From Autumnicola musiva (GTDB lineage: Bacteria; Bacteroidota; Bacteroidia; Flavobacteriales; Flavobacteriaceae): DNA of 64,000 bases. The stretch is taken from the NCBI RefSeq assembly GCF_031846585.1, contig NZ_JAVRHK010000013.1:1-64000 (forward strand). Reading direction: 5' to 3'. Under the pieces are notes generated by a model. The model was not told the origin of the DNA. It saw only the letters and a program-made list of their open reading frames with translations, and ran no database searches. The first letter of the stretch is position 1, and the number at the start of each line of letters is the position of its first letter. Positions 19,836 to 27,315 of this stretch are shown here, in pieces. Made by a program: the position numbers and the translations under genes.

Positions 19836-20564
19836 TTAGCGAGTACTTTCTACAGTATAAAGGAAACTATCTGCCTTGTAATAGCCTAAGTTGTACTCAA
19901 TGGGTCTTTCCCCTTGATCAAAAACAAATCGTTTCCTAAACAGTACCGGCGAACCCTGTTCAATCTCTAACTTCACGGCAATAAATGCTGTAGCAGCAGT
20001 AGCACTTATTTCCTCTTTAGAAAGTGTGGCAATGACTGAATGTTCCTGTTCAAGCATTTCATATAATGGACGCTTAAAATCCTCTTCACCCGTTAACTCT
20101 ACCCTGGGGTGAAAATAGGAAGCGAAATAAACAAATGGTTCTTCCGGTTTACCCCTCACCCGTTCCATCTTGAAAACTTTACGTCCTTTTTGTATTTCGA
20201 AGAAAGTGGCCAATTCATCATCGGCAGAAACCCAACTTATATGAAGTTCGAAATTTTTTATGGGTATGCCACGAAGCTTCATCTCCTGAGAAAAACTTAA
20301 CCAATTATTAGATTTTGAACTTACAGGTCGAGGAGCAACTTTGGTTCCAGCCCTTTTCTTACGCACCAATAATCCTTCAAAAACTAATTTTTTAATAGCT
20401 TGTCTTACTGTTGAACGCGAAATGGCAAGTTTTTTAGACAATTCTACCTCGCTCGGCAGTATTTTTCCCTTACTGTATTCCTCCTCTTGAATAAGTTCCC
20501 GCAGTAGTTTCTCTACCTGTGCATGTAAGGGCACAGGGCTTTTATGATCAATGTTGAATTTCAT
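19836..20564 (-). CDS. GntR family transcriptional regulator with UTRA domain
   Basis: HutC-type GntR regulator, 242 residues. The winged helix covers about 10-75 (PLHAQVEKLLRELI, then AISRSTVRQAIKKLV as the recognition helix). The UTRA effector domain runs from about 95 to the end (KVFKMERVRG, GSPVLFRKRFVFDQG, IEYNLGYYKADSF). UTRA domains bind small sugars or phosphosugars, so mannose-6-phosphate or a related metabolite is a reasonable ligand. It lies upstream of the GH92-susC operon in the same orientation, and palindromes of the right size occur in that operon. It is most likely the local mannan-PUL repressor, in contrast to the hybrid two-component system of the second PUL. Confidence 0.88.
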   Translation of the reverse strand: MKFNIDHKSPVPLHAQVEKLLRELIQEEEYSKGKILPSEVELSKKLAISRSTVRQAIKKLVFEGLLVRKKRAGTKVAPRPVSSKSNNWLSFSQEMKLRGIPIKNFELHISWVSADDELATFFEIQKGRKVFKMERVRGKPEEPFVYFASYFHPRVELTGEEDFKRPLYEMLEQEHSVIATLSKEEISATAATAFIAVKLEIEQGSPVLFRKRFVFDQGERPIEYNLGYYKADSFLYTVESTR

Positions 20565-20612
20565 ATTTCTTTATCCAATGAATGTGCAATAGTACTAATT
20601 TTTTTAAAGTAA

Positions 20613-20628
20613 TATTGTCTACACATTA
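20613..20628. promoter_or_regulatory. Weak GntR operator-like site upstream of gntR
   Basis: TATTGT-CTAC-ACATTA lies about 50 bases before the gntR start and keeps the TGT-N4-ACA core of the three better sites. It could allow autoregulation, but the outer arm bases differ and the match may be chance. Confidence 0.3.
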
Positions 20629-20852
20629 AATCAAATATGTATTCTAGTACTGCAAATAGAAATATTATACTCAATTTCCAGCTTTTTCTACAGAACCCAG
20701 TTGTTTTGGACTTGCAACAAAAAACTGGACTTTAAGTTGAGTGACTATGCTGCTAGTTTGTGATTATACATATTTAATTCAAATTCTATATAGTTCTGTT
20801 CCCCAAATAAGAATGTCTTCTTCTGGTATTGTACCAGGTCTCTATCCATTGA

Positions 20853-21210
20853 AAGTGTCATCGTGAAGGCAAAAGTCAACGAGTAATCAGCAGGGAGCTT
20901 GGGATCAGCAGGAAGACCATAAAGAATTATATCACCCAATTTGAAGCCCGGTTACAGTCTGGATCCTCTCCACAAGAGGCCATAATTCAGTATTTATCAA
21001 ATCCCCCTACCTACCATCGGGAGAAACATAAAAAATTAAACTTACTGTAGAAGTACAACAGTTCATCGATGAGCTGCTTACAGCTAATGAAGAGAAAAAA
21101 GCTGCAAGGACTTCGAAAGCAAGTTCTTAAAAAATGTGATATTCATAGCCTATTACAAGAGCAAGACATTGGCATTGCTATTGGCTACACTACCGTCTGC
21201 AATTACATTC
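20853..21210 (+). pseudogene. istA: IS21 family istA transposase remnant
   Basis: The plus strand carries the N-terminal DNA-binding part of an IS21-type IstA. It runs HREGKSQRVISRELGISRKT and continues through LQSGSSPQEAIIQYLSNPP to a TAG stop at 21048. The reading then moves to another frame for EVQQFIDELLTANEEKK. It returns to the first frame for LQGLRKQVLKKCDIHSLL and GIAIGYTTVCNYI, where recognisable homology ends. No catalytic domain, istB or terminal inverted repeats were seen. It marks an old insertion beside the sulfatase and the broken GH92 copy. Confidence 0.75.
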
Positions 21211-21366
21211 TTTGCGCCAACATTTATAATAAAACTTCCCCAGAAAAAGTCGCTGAAAGGCATCCTGTCGGATTCTACATGAGTTCAGCCCTTGTTCATC
21301 CAGTCTAATTTTACAATACAGTTTTGATTCTTTCCGTATCATTTTTTTAATTCAAATAGAATTCTT

Positions 21367-22986
21367 TTATTGCTTTACAGGATAGCGGATCACTTCTACA
21401 TCATTTTCCTGAGTTGGCCCAGAAGTACTCCTGCCTTCAGCGATCAGTTTTTCCAGAAGGTTTTGCATCTGTTTCACAAGGTCGGATTCTTCACTGGCGA
21501 GATTTTGGGTTTCACCCGGGTCAGCAGCCAAATTGTAGAGTTGCACCGGCAGGTCGCTTTCCCCGGGTGTCCAGCCACCTGAACCGGGACCCGCGATGTA
21601 TTTCCAATTCCCTCGACGCAGACCCGGTACTCCACTTATCGATGTACTTATAGCATTTTGCCTCATAGGCGCATTGCTTCCGTGCATCAGGGGTAGCAGG
21701 CTAAAGCTGTCCTCTCCTACATTGGCCGGCAACGAAACATTTAGGATGTCCGCAATAGTTGCGATCAGGTCGGCCTGGTGAACAAGTTGCGCACAGTGAC
21801 TCCCTGGCTGAACATTTCCAGGCCATTTTATAATAAATGGTACCCGGTGCCCACCTTCCCAGACGTCCGATTTATAGCCCCTGAAGGGCCCGCTGGGATA
21901 GTGGCCTTTCGCTTCCATGACAGACACAGAACGATGATCGTGATCCGTTGACAGTCTACTTTGCCCATTTGCTTCTTCGCGTGTGGTATCACCAACATGA
22001 GGAGCACAGCCATTGTCGCTAGTAAAGATTACCAGGGTATTTTCTTCTGCTCCACTTTTCTCAAGTGCATCAAGCACCCGGCCAACCACAGCATCGGTTT
22101 CCATAACGAAATCGGCATACAGCGACAGGTTGCTTTTGCCCAGCCACTGATCATTCACGGCAAGGGGAGTATGAGGTGATGTCAGGGGCAGATAAAGCAA
22201 AAACGGACGCGAAGATTCCGATTCCCGCTCAATAAAGGCTGCCGACCGGGCGGCTAAAGCGGGTAAAATATCTTCAAGGGACCAAAGTTCTCTTGCCGGC
22301 CCCTGTATGCTAGCCTGGTTCCACCCAAATAACCTCGGAGCGCCAAATTCCGAGGGTATCCCCACCGTCCGGTCATTTTCGATAAAACAAAAGGGAGGAT
22401 AATTGGGAATATCGGTTCCAAAATATTCATCGAAACCCACATCTGTCGGCCCACCGGGAATAGGAAGTGAAAAGACCTCACGCCACGCATTACGGTGTTC
22501 TTCCGTTGCCGTTACATCTTTCTTTCCCGGCCGGAATAGTTCCATCTGGTCATTGGGGATGGGCCAGTTCCAACCCAAATGCCACTTGCCAATGCAGGCC
22601 GTCTGGTAGCCGTTTTGCTTTGCCAAACCAGCAATGGTTAGCCTGTGGGGAGTAATTAAAGGATCTCCGTACATTCCCACAACCCCATTTTGTAAACGGC
22701 TGCGCCAGTGATAGCGGCCGGTAAGCATGGTATAGCGCGAAGGTGAACAAACAGCCGAAGAAGAATGCGCATCGTTAAAAGACATTCCTTCTGCCGCCAA
22801 ACGATCGATGTGTGGAGTAGGTATTTTTCCCCGCTCTGGATTGTATGACTGAACATCGCCATACCCCAAGTCATCAGCATAAATAATTACAATGTTGGGG
22901 GTTTTATTTTGGCCTAAACAATTATTAAATGTCAAAAGAAGGGTTGTTACCCCCGTCAAAATTTTAAATAAAAATAGTTTATTCAT
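21367..22986 (-). CDS. Formylglycine-dependent sulfatase, secreted
   Basis: Type I sulfatase, 539 residues from the start chosen at 22986. That Met opens a clean signal peptide (MNKLFLFKILTGVTTLLL, ending CLGQ). An upstream in-frame ATG at 23109 would add 41 charged residues with no export signal and reaches toward the GH92 remnant. The metal-binding ADDLGYGD is at about 37-44 and the formylglycine site is Cys80-Ser-Pro-Ser-Arg84. FTSDNGCAPH and KGHYPSGPFRGYKSD are further family segments. It needs a maturase not encoded here. The gene looks visibly more GC-rich than its flanks and lies between an IS21 fragment and a truncated GH92, so it may have been acquired. Substrate unknown. Confidence 0.88.
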   Translation of the reverse strand: MNKLFLFKILTGVTTLLLTFNNCLGQNKTPNIVIIYADDLGYGDVQSYNPERGKIPTPHIDRLAAEGMSFNDAHSSSAVCSPSRYTMLTGRYHWRSRLQNGVVGMYGDPLITPHRLTIAGLAKQNGYQTACIGKWHLGWNWPIPNDQMELFRPGKKDVTATEEHRNAWREVFSLPIPGGPTDVGFDEYFGTDIPNYPPFCFIENDRTVGIPSEFGAPRLFGWNQASIQGPARELWSLEDILPALAARSAAFIERESESSRPFLLYLPLTSPHTPLAVNDQWLGKSNLSLYADFVMETDAVVGRVLDALEKSGAEENTLVIFTSDNGCAPHVGDTTREEANGQSRLSTDHDHRSVSVMEAKGHYPSGPFRGYKSDVWEGGHRVPFIIKWPGNVQPGSHCAQLVHQADLIATIADILNVSLPANVGEDSFSLLPLMHGSNAPMRQNAISTSISGVPGLRRGNWKYIAGPGSGGWTPGESDLPVQLYNLAADPGETQNLASEESDLVKQMQNLLEKLIAEGRSTSGPTQENDVEVIRYPVKQ

Positions 22987-23146
22987 ATCACTTTTGATTT
23001 TTCTAAATAGTTTAGTATATCTTTCTTTCTTGAATCGGAAGTTACCCCCATCCTGACCATCTCTACTGTTTATTACTTTTTTCAAATCGTTTATCTTATT
23101 GGCTTCCAATTGCTTTTCTTTTCAGGTGCCAATTCGATAAAGTTAC

Positions 23147-23799
23147 ATATTCAGGATAGGTGATAACCCTGCCTACAATTGTATTCGTTTCTTTATTAAA
23201 CCATACTGAAGCATCCTTAACTTTCCCACTCTCCCCAAGCTGATTGCCAACATCAAAAATCATGTAGGAATCTTCATTTTCCGGAAAGGTATATTTCTGA
23301 AAACCTACTTTTTTTGTCGCTGTAAGCTCTACTTGTATTTAATAATCTTATAATTTAACTTTATAATAGCCAGGGCTGGCATGCTCATCTTCCTTTTTAA
23401 ATCTTGATCTGTATCCCTCATCAGGAATTTTTAATGATCCCGGAGTTGTTTTTAAATCCTCGGTCATCCCGGTAAACAAAAATACCCCTACCTTAAATTC
23501 ATGAAGATTAGCAAAACCCTCGATACTTTGATGTCTTTCATCATATCCTACAGCTTCCCATCCATTTTCATTACCATAACTACCATTAGTTGAAGGACCA
23601 AGTTTTGCCATTCCAAATGGCACTGCTGCGGTGTATAGAAAAACCAGCGGCTATGGGCGATAACAATATTATGATCAACATAAGCAATAGGATCTTTTCC
23701 ACCTGCAGTATGTAATGGATTATTAGTTACTATTTTATTTTCTTTGCAACCTGCAAGAATGAGAAGAAGTAATATTATTACTGGAAAATTTTTATTCAT
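23147..23799 (-). pseudogene. GH92 5-prime fragment, duplicate of the 17189-19558 gene
   Basis: About 220 codons matching the N-terminus of the 789-residue GH92. It begins with MNKNFPVIILLLLILAGC and includes YVDHNIVIAHSRWFFYTP. A one-base loss near 23630 shifts the frame before PFGMAKLGPSTNGSYG. Two codons (equivalent to Leu and Glu) have become stops near 23340-23350, after YYKVKL. Homology stops abruptly at TYPEYV (23147), where unrelated sequence leading into the sulfatase begins. It is non-functional as a mannosidase. Confidence 0.88.
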
Positions 23800-23907
23800 G
23801 ATTCAATTGTTGTTTTTGAATGTGCTGTAATAACCGGAAAAAGAATTAAGGTCAACTGAAACACATTCTCAAACCATTTCGCAATTGTGAAAAAATTATT
23901 AATGTTT

Positions 23908-23923
23908 ATATGTACAAACATAT
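23908..23923. promoter_or_regulatory. Probable GntR operator of the duplicated GH92 promoter
   Basis: A perfect palindrome, ATATGT-ACAA-ACATAT, with the minus-strand -7 box TATGTTTG (23915-23922) embedded. It is the duplicate of the site at 19664-19679. It now drives only the broken GH92 copy, and perhaps read-through into the sulfatase. Confidence 0.55.
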
Positions 23924-24103
23924 ATATGTTATTAAACTTTTCCTAATTTCAATCATATTTTTTATGAAGTAACAGGACGACTATTTAAAATTTTATTGTT
24001 TTCATAATAATCGAATTTTAAGATGGATTTTCGATATGGGGATTCTTATCAAAAATTTCATGCTTTGACAGAATTCTTAATAATTAAAATACATAAAAAA
24101 CCA

Positions 24104-24289
24104 CTTCCAGACAGATCCACTGAGAAACTAGGATTGAAATTTGAGGAGCTGGGGGCCGCTCATCCAAACCCGAAACCCTTCCAGATATATCCACTGAAAA
24201 ATTAGGATTGAAACTTTTCTTGAAAGGCTTCTGAAATTTCAGGAATTGAACTTCCAAAGATTTCCATCCACTGAAAACATAGATTGAAA
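24104..24289 (+). CRISPR. Short orphan CRISPR array remnant (three repeats, two spacers)
   Basis: Three related units start at 24104, 24178 and 24251, a period of 74 and 73 bases. Repeats 1 and 2 are 36 bases and share CTTCCAGA, ATCCACTGA, AAA and TAGGATTGAAA. Repeat 3 is 39 bases and more degenerate but keeps CTTCCA, ATCCACTGAAAA and GATTGAAA. Spacers are 38 (24140-24177) and 37 (24214-24250) bases and unrelated to each other; the first is GC-rich in an AT-rich setting. The ATTGAAA repeat end is typical of type I and III arrays, which puts the leader on the left, and the worst repeat is at the distal end as expected. No cas gene is in the window. Confidence 0.62.
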
Positions 24290-24910
24290 TCAGGGAGCCA
24301 CTGCGCAGTTATGGTAAGAAAAGTTAATTTATGGCAATTTATACCTTTATCAATATAAATTCTCCAAACCATTTATGCTGAATTGTTTTTAAATAATGTA
24401 AAAGATTGTCTTTTGATCTTATTTATTACAGAATGAAGAAGGAGGAATTGTCAGCTAAAATAGAACTAATAAGAGATCTTTTAAATTGCTTCAATTCATT
24501 CTTAGGCCTGAGCTGAAAAAATTTAGTAAAGGCTTCGTAAGTTCACCTTCCACACAAAATTGTCATATAAATTCAGCATGGACTAAATGGACTTAAAATT
24601 TAAACTTTTCAATAAAAAAAATCGCAACATATTTAAAAAAAGACTGTTGCTATTAATTAAATTCACACAATGCGACACTTATGGAACAAAATTCGAACCA
24701 ATTAATAGAGGACTTAAAGCTTTTGGCGGAGATGTTGGCTGCATAATTACTAATGGGGTCTTTTATACTGGAGGGGAGCGCAAGAAAGGGGAGAAGTCAG
24801 AATTAGCAACAACAGAATTGAACAGAATTTTGTGAAGTTCTCCTTTATGCTGGAAATTAAATTTTTCCCCTTCATTTTCATGTGATTTTAAATCAAGCAT
24901 TCTATTATTA
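24290..24910. other. AT-rich intergenic stretch, no gene recognised
   Basis: No convincing coding region was found. An 82-codon open frame at 24587-24835 (plus) and a 27-codon frame near 24434 (MKKEELSAKIELIRDLLN) have no recognisable family and unremarkable context. The stretch probably holds decayed sequence between the CRISPR remnant and the lipoprotein gene. Confidence 0.5.
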
Positions 24911-25858
24911 TTAGTCTTCCCAATGTATAGAATATCTCCCTGTAGGTGCAGTCTCAATCCACTTACCTTCTATAATTTTTTCTTCCCCGGTTCTATTGTT
25001 AATTAAGCTTAGTTTGTACGACACCTGGCGTTTTCGCCATTCCTGTTCAAAGAAAAATACAGACTGTCCAGCAGGAATAGTAACTGTTGCCATTTCTTCA
25101 AAACCGTGGGGGTTTATTGAAGAATATCTGCCGTACAACCTCTGTTCCCCGTCAAAAGAAAGTTCATTGTTATTAATATCAGTAGGAACTTCAACCATAA
25201 TTGAATCATTCTCTATCCATACAAATGCATCCTTTTCGGAACTTAAAAAAAGAGATTGCTTATGAACATCAATACCTCCATAGGGCGAGACAGTGAGTTC
25301 TTGGGATTCCGATACACTGTGCCTATAAGTTGTTCCTTTCTTTACAAAAAGAGAATCTCCATCTTCTTCTTCCAAGATGAACTCTATACTATTAAAATGG
25401 TATCCCTGAGATTTTTTCTGAAATACCTCAATCTCTTTGACTTCCTCTCCTGATTTTAACACTACAATAAAATGAAATTCTTCGCCCGTACTGTTTTCTT
25501 TTAACATGATGTCAAGTGAAGATGGAGTGTCTCTGATAATTGTAAAACCTTTACTATCCCACAAAGCTTCGATTTTGCCTTGGTCTTCTAAAGATAACAT
25601 AGAATTTTCCTTTAACATTTCCCCTTCTTGTGAATAGATGTTTCCCTGGATAGCTATATTGCTATTCTGGTTACGGACCTTAGCAATTTGCCAGTCACCA
25701 TTGGAAAAATATATTTCTGTTTCACCACCTTCAGCTTCCATTTCAATTAAGCTAGTTGATGGTTGTATAGTAGACATTTCATCATCATTACTGCAAGAGA
25801 CCAATCCAATTGATAAAAATAATCCGACGAAAATTTTTGAAAATATACTGTTTTTCAT
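24911..25858 (-). CDS. Lipoprotein with BACON-like N-terminal domain, function unknown
   Basis: Predicted lipoprotein of 315 residues, lipobox IGLVSC (Cys22). After a short acidic linker comes SLIEMEAEGGETEIYFSNG and DWQIAKV. This has the look of a BACON-type beta-sandwich (about 35-100), a domain that often binds mucin or positions surface enzymes. The remainder is beta-rich with no catalytic motif that I can recognise. A second segment near residue 195 (SQELTVSPYGG) may start another sandwich. It stands alone between AT-rich gaps. Confidence 0.7.
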   Translation of the reverse strand: MKNSIFSKIFVGLFLSIGLVSCSNDDEMSTIQPSTSLIEMEAEGGETEIYFSNGDWQIAKVRNQNSNIAIQGNIYSQEGEMLKENSMLSLEDQGKIEALWDSKGFTIIRDTPSSLDIMLKENSTGEEFHFIVVLKSGEEVKEIEVFQKKSQGYHFNSIEFILEEEDGDSLFVKKGTTYRHSVSESQELTVSPYGGIDVHKQSLFLSSEKDAFVWIENDSIMVEVPTDINNNELSFDGEQRLYGRYSSINPHGFEEMATVTIPAGQSVFFFEQEWRKRQVSYKLSLINNRTGEEKIIEGKWIETAPTGRYSIHWED

Positions 25859-26445
25859 TTTAAGTGCTTTTAATCTTACGGTGTTGGTTTAGTAATAGTT
25901 CCACTATGTTTAGACTATAGTTTTTCACCATTGTTACAAATTTTTTCAACTTATGATGTTCAACAGGTTTTATTTTGTCTCACAAAAGCTATCCTTTATT
26001 TCTTAGTTTTTCTTTTAAATTTGAGAAGGTAGTAAAGGTTTTTTTGCCAAAAGGTGATCTTTATCAAGGTCTTTTATATTTTTCTAGTACGGCTGTCTTT
26101 CTTAAGTAGTAACTGGTAAATGATATATGAATTAAAACAAAGGAGGATGTGTACCTGTGGGCACAATTTTGGTTGTCCCAATAATTGCAACAAAAAAAGA
26201 GGTGTTAAAATTAGGATTTGCTAATAGTTTATTGGCAATTTGACGCAACCAATTAAGAGAAGTTGCATCTAATCTATAAGGTCTTAGAAATAAACTTTAA
26301 ACATCCTTCTACAAAGTTGATTACTACAATTGTGCTATTCGGGAATAAATAACTTAGTGTCCCACCAAATGTCGCAAGATCAGTTCTTAATATCTTGAAA
26401 ACCATTTACCAGATCTTAAAAACATCCTTAAAACGCATAGAAGTT
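25859..26445. other. Intergenic stretch with a tiny Cys-rich open frame
   Basis: No normal gene is seen. The plus strand contains a 25-codon frame at 26147-26224, directly after AGGAGG. It begins MCTCGHNFGCPNNCNKK and has five cysteines spaced C-x-C-x5-C-x3-C plus a final Cys. The ribosome-binding-like run abuts the ATG with no spacer, so translation is doubtful. Confidence 0.3.
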
Positions 26446-26967
26446 ATGAAACTCAAAAACTTTTTAATTGTATTAGCACTAATCGGAAACATATTTTATT
26501 CTTGCGATTCAGATGATTTAGAGTATCAAAACGAGTTTGAAGCTAGCAAAAACGTCTGGCTTGAGTTTAAAGAATCTTCTGGTAATTCATATCAATATAC
26601 AGTAGTGAATGGCTCTTGGGTTGGATTTAGTTGGGAAACCACCATAACAGTAGAGAGTGGAGAAATAATACAAAGACATTTTGAATATACTTCTACAGAA
26701 GGTTTATCTGAAGATATCCCAGAAAGTGAACTTCAATGGACTGAAGCGGAAACTGAAATTGGTACGCATCATAATGGAGCTGAACCTATGACTATTGATG
26801 AAATATATAATAAAGCGGAACAGGAATGGCTTATTGAGAGAGGCAATGCTACAATATATTTTGAAAATGAGAACAATGGAATAATTTCCAATTGCGGTTA
26901 TGTTGAAGATAATTGTGCTGATGATTGTTTTATAGGAATTACGATAGATAGTATTAAGCCTCTTTAA
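26446..26967 (+). CDS. Small lipoprotein with DUF6174-like domain
   Basis: Predicted lipoprotein of 173 residues from the Met at 26446, which starts a proper leader (MKLKNFLIVLALIGN) ending in the lipobox IFYSC. An ATG at 26395 would add 17 residues with no sense as a signal. The mature part has NVWLEFKESSGNSYQY and a DEIYNKAEQEWLI helix, a pattern like DUF6174 small secreted proteins. A paired-cysteine stretch, CGYVEDNCADDC, lies near the C-terminus. Function is unknown. Confidence 0.68.
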   Translation: MKLKNFLIVLALIGNIFYSCDSDDLEYQNEFEASKNVWLEFKESSGNSYQYTVVNGSWVGFSWETTITVESGEIIQRHFEYTSTEGLSEDIPESELQWTEAETEIGTHHNGAEPMTIDEIYNKAEQEWLIERGNATIYFENENNGIISNCGYVEDNCADDCFIGITIDSIKPL

Positions 26968-27268
26968 CTGAAAGATGGCTCCAATATTTCTCTTGATAGA
27001 GCCGAAGAAATTAATATATCGAAAGAATTGTTCAAAATCTTTACACAATCTTGATCATATAAATCGGAATATCAAAAAATGAATTCCGAGACGGTGAAGT
27101 TTAGAATACATCGTGCCTTCGGAAGGAGTCCAAATGGTTTTACGTTCAGCATCTGCAATATTGCTGCCATCGGTGAATATTTGGTTCATAGGTACACTTC
27201 ACACGGTAGAAACCCAGATATATTTTTAAACTAACCATATATTACCCTAATTTCCTTTTTTAGGAATA
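26968..27268. other. Intergenic stretch with a possible gene-end remnant on the minus strand
   Basis: A 44-codon minus-strand frame at 27055-27189 reads MNQIFTDGSNIADAERKTIW and continues with protein-like composition to a stop. It has no signal peptide and no family I recognise. It may be the tail of a deleted gene, or chance. Confidence 0.3.
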
Positions 27269-27296
27269 AAAAAGCCGTGATGTGACACGGCTTTTT
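27269..27296 (-). terminator. Intrinsic terminator of the second PUL operon
   Basis: AAAAAGCCGTG, a 6-base loop and CACGGCTTTTT form a perfect 11-base stem 20 bases after the stop of the HYDIN-repeat gene. The A/T-flanked GC stem works in both directions. It should end the long minus-strand sulfatase-to-surface-protein operon. Confidence 0.85.
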
Positions 27297-27315
27297 CACT
27301 AAAAAACTAAACTAA

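Larger units (their letters stand above)
23147..23970. repeat. Diverged direct repeat of the GH92 promoter and 5-prime end
   Basis: The segment is a direct copy of about 18908-19733: the first 220 codons of GH92, the leader and the operator/promoter. Both copies share the leader run TTTTTGAATGTGCTGTAATAA and the operator, and similarity fades past TCCTAATTT. The two copies bracket gntR, the istA fragment and the sulfatase. Identity was judged by eye only. Confidence 0.75.

Noticed and set aside
20745..20939. 64-codon minus-strand open frame
   Set aside because: It overlaps the istA remnant on the other strand and its translation has no protein-like features.
22987..23109. 41-residue N-terminal extension of the sulfatase
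   Set aside because: The extension is highly charged, lacks a signal peptide and runs into the GH92 remnant; the internal Met at 22986 starts a proper leader.
24587..24835. 82-codon plus-strand open frame
   Set aside because: No recognised domain, lysine-rich AT-driven composition at the start, and no context; judged chance.
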